DNA of 64,000 bases from Lutibacter oceani (GTDB lineage: Bacteria > Bacteroidota > Bacteroidia > Flavobacteriales > Flavobacteriaceae), in contig NZ_QTTQ01000009.1 of assembly GCF_003384935.1 (NCBI RefSeq), forward strand, positions 868,001 through 932,000, read 5' to 3'. Positions 62,869 through 64,000 of this stretch are shown here, one piece after another. The translations under genes and the position numbers were made by a program. Every line of letters begins with the position of its first letter. The first letter of the stretch is position 1. The notes under the pieces were generated by a model. The model was not told the DNA's origin, did not search any database, and saw only the letters and a program-made list of their open reading frames with translations.

Positions 62869-62900
62869 AAAAAAGCCACTTTTTTAAAAGTGGCTTTTTT
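62869..62900 (-). terminator. Terminator after the second OmpA-family gene
   Basis: AAAAAAGCCACTTTT (62869-62883) pairs with AAAAGTGGCTTTTTT (62886-62900); on the minus strand the stem is 3' of the OmpA-family gene that ends at 62920. Confidence 0.9.
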
Positions 62901-62919
62901 AATATTTATTTAAATGAAA

Positions 62920-64000
62920 CTATTTTACTTCATTTATTTCTACCCTTCTGTTGTTAAATCTACCTTCCTTAGTTGCATTAGAATCTATAGGCGATGTTTG
63001 ACCAAAGCCTTTAGTTGTTAATCTATTTGCACTAACTCCTTTATTAACTAAATAAGTTTTTACTGCATTAGCTCTAGCATTAGATAAATCCATATTTCTA
63101 GCAGCAGAACCTGTACTATCTGTATGACCCTCTATTGAGAATCTAAATTGTAAATTTTGATTTTGTTTTAAAATGTCTGCAACATTATCTAAAATAGTTG
63201 CAACTTCTGGTCTAATTGCAGATTTACCTGTATCAAAATTAATCCCTTTTGCTGCTTCATTTACAGTTTCTTGATCTACAAATATTTCTGGGCATCCTTC
63301 ATTAGAAGCAGGACCAGGAACTTCAACACATCTATCAATTATATCAATAACTCCATCTTCATCAGTATCTTTATAAGGACATCCTGAATTTCCTTTTGGA
63401 CCAGGAACGTCAATACAAGCGTCATCTCCATCAGCAACACCATCTCCGTCTGTATCAGGACAACCGTGTAAAGTTTTTAAACCTGCAACTTCTGGACATT
63501 TATCTTTAGAATCTTGAACACCATCTCCATCTGTATCAGGACAACCTTTAAATTCAGCTAAACCTGCAACTTCTGGACATTTATCACAACAATCCATAAC
63601 ACCATCGTTATCGATATCTGTATCAGGACAACCCCCAAATTCAGCTAAACCAGCAACTTCTGGACATTTATCATCTTTATTGTTTACACCATCACCATCA
63701 TTATCCTTGTTTCCAAATTTCCAAGTTAAACCTAAAGAGTGTTGAAACATTTTAAAGTCTACTGGAGTATTTACTTTTTTGTAACCTGATGTAAAGTTAA
63801 TCCCTACATTATCACTAATCCAAGCATTAAAACCAGCTCCAAGATTTAAGCCTAAACCATTTTCAGCACCAACCCAGTTTTCACCAAGACCAGCATAAAG
63901 AAATGGATCAAACCAACCTGTTTGTCCAAATGCATTATTTAAATCATATTTAACATTTAAATCTAAACCAAAAAATGTTACATCTGATCCAGCTCCCCAA
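62920..64000 (-). CDS. OmpA-family protein with thrombospondin type 3 repeats (5' end outside window)
   Basis: The frame runs off the right edge, so the signal peptide and first strands are missing. The visible part starts in the barrel ('GQTGWFDPFLYAGLGENW') and continues through five thrombospondin type 3 repeats ('DTDGDGVQDSKDKCPEVAG') into an OmpA C-terminal domain ('EGHTDSTGSAARNMDLSNA', 'FNNRRVEINEV'). It is a tandem paralogue of the gene at 61428, with which it shares the GWFDP/SWFDP barrel motif. Confidence 0.93.
   Translation of the reverse strand, partial: WGAGSDVTFFGLDLNVKYDLNNAFGQTGWFDPFLYAGLGENWVGAENGLGLNLGAGFNAWISDNVGINFTSGYKKVNTPVDFKMFQHSLGLTWKFGNKDNDGDGVNNKDDKCPEVAGLAEFGGCPDTDIDNDGVMDCCDKCPEVAGLAEFKGCPDTDGDGVQDSKDKCPEVAGLKTLHGCPDTDGDGVADGDDACIDVPGPKGNSGCPYKDTDEDGVIDIIDRCVEVPGPASNEGCPEIFVDQETVNEAAKGINFDTGKSAIRPEVATILDNVADILKQNQNLQFRFSIEGHTDSTGSAARNMDLSNARANAVKTYLVNKGVSANRLTTKGFGQTSPIDSNATKEGRFNNRRVEINEVK

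Overview
The window is about 64 kb of a low-GC chromosome that looks like a member of the Flavobacteriaceae (Bacteroidota). The support is very AT-rich DNA, a promoter -7 box of the form TAnnTTTG upstream of many genes, no clear Shine-Dalgarno sites, Bacteroidota-specific families (DUF2480, DUF3078, the Bat aerotolerance operon, OmpA proteins with thrombospondin type 3 repeats, a TonB receptor with a carboxypeptidase-like N-terminal domain) and the order tRNA-Leu - prs - rplY - pth. The exact genus cannot be read from the sequence. I see no rRNA, CRISPR array, intact insertion sequence or prophage.

Layout. 1-1.1 kb: the end of a sufE gene, a SufT/MIP18-like gene and a DUF2480 gene (Fe-S assembly neighbourhood). 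1.2-5.2 kb: two DUF3078 proteins and a gamma-glutamyltranspeptidase. 5.3-9 kb: a TonB-dependent receptor with a repeat-containing lipoprotein. 9.2-15.8 kb: pgi, an M23 peptidase, DUF3108, a NifU-domain protein, Mrp, an alkyltransferase-like protein and an LD-carboxypeptidase. 15.9-20.1 kb: metG and tex on the plus strand. 20.1-29.2 kb: a continuous Bat operon (moxR, DUF58, a BatD-like protein, batA, batB, batC, batD, batE). 29.3-36.3 kb: lpxH-like, a CtpA-type protease, dCMP deaminase, a HupE-like protein, a class V aminotransferase and a DsbD-like reductase.

36.6-41.1 kb is the most unusual part. It holds a NarL-type response regulator, a lipoprotein histidine kinase with TPRs and no ordinary start codon, an unlisted 52-residue acidic lipoprotein, six ACCATTT-type direct repeats at 20-21 bp spacing just upstream of that lipoprotein's promoter, and a LytTR regulator whose receiver domain has lost its phospho-acceptor Asp. 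On the other side of the regulator is an unlisted 58-residue Lys/Asn-rich ORF followed by strong hairpins. I interpret this as a LytTR-controlled module that makes a small, probably surface-exposed, lipoprotein beside a two-component system.

41.2-51.4 kb is an alpha-mannoside type carbohydrate cluster: two GH92 alpha-mannosidases, a GH43-like protein, a FucP-family sugar transporter, a ROK kinase, a LacI regulator with a candidate operator, and an esterase. There is no SusC/SusD pair. 51.4-54.4 kb: palindrome-rich debris next to tRNA-Leu(CAA), then prs, rplY and pth. 54.4-61.3 kb: seven tightly packed minus-strand genes from an AddB-like nuclease to a QueD/PTPS-family enzyme. 61.4-64 kb: two tandem OmpA-family genes, the second running off the window.
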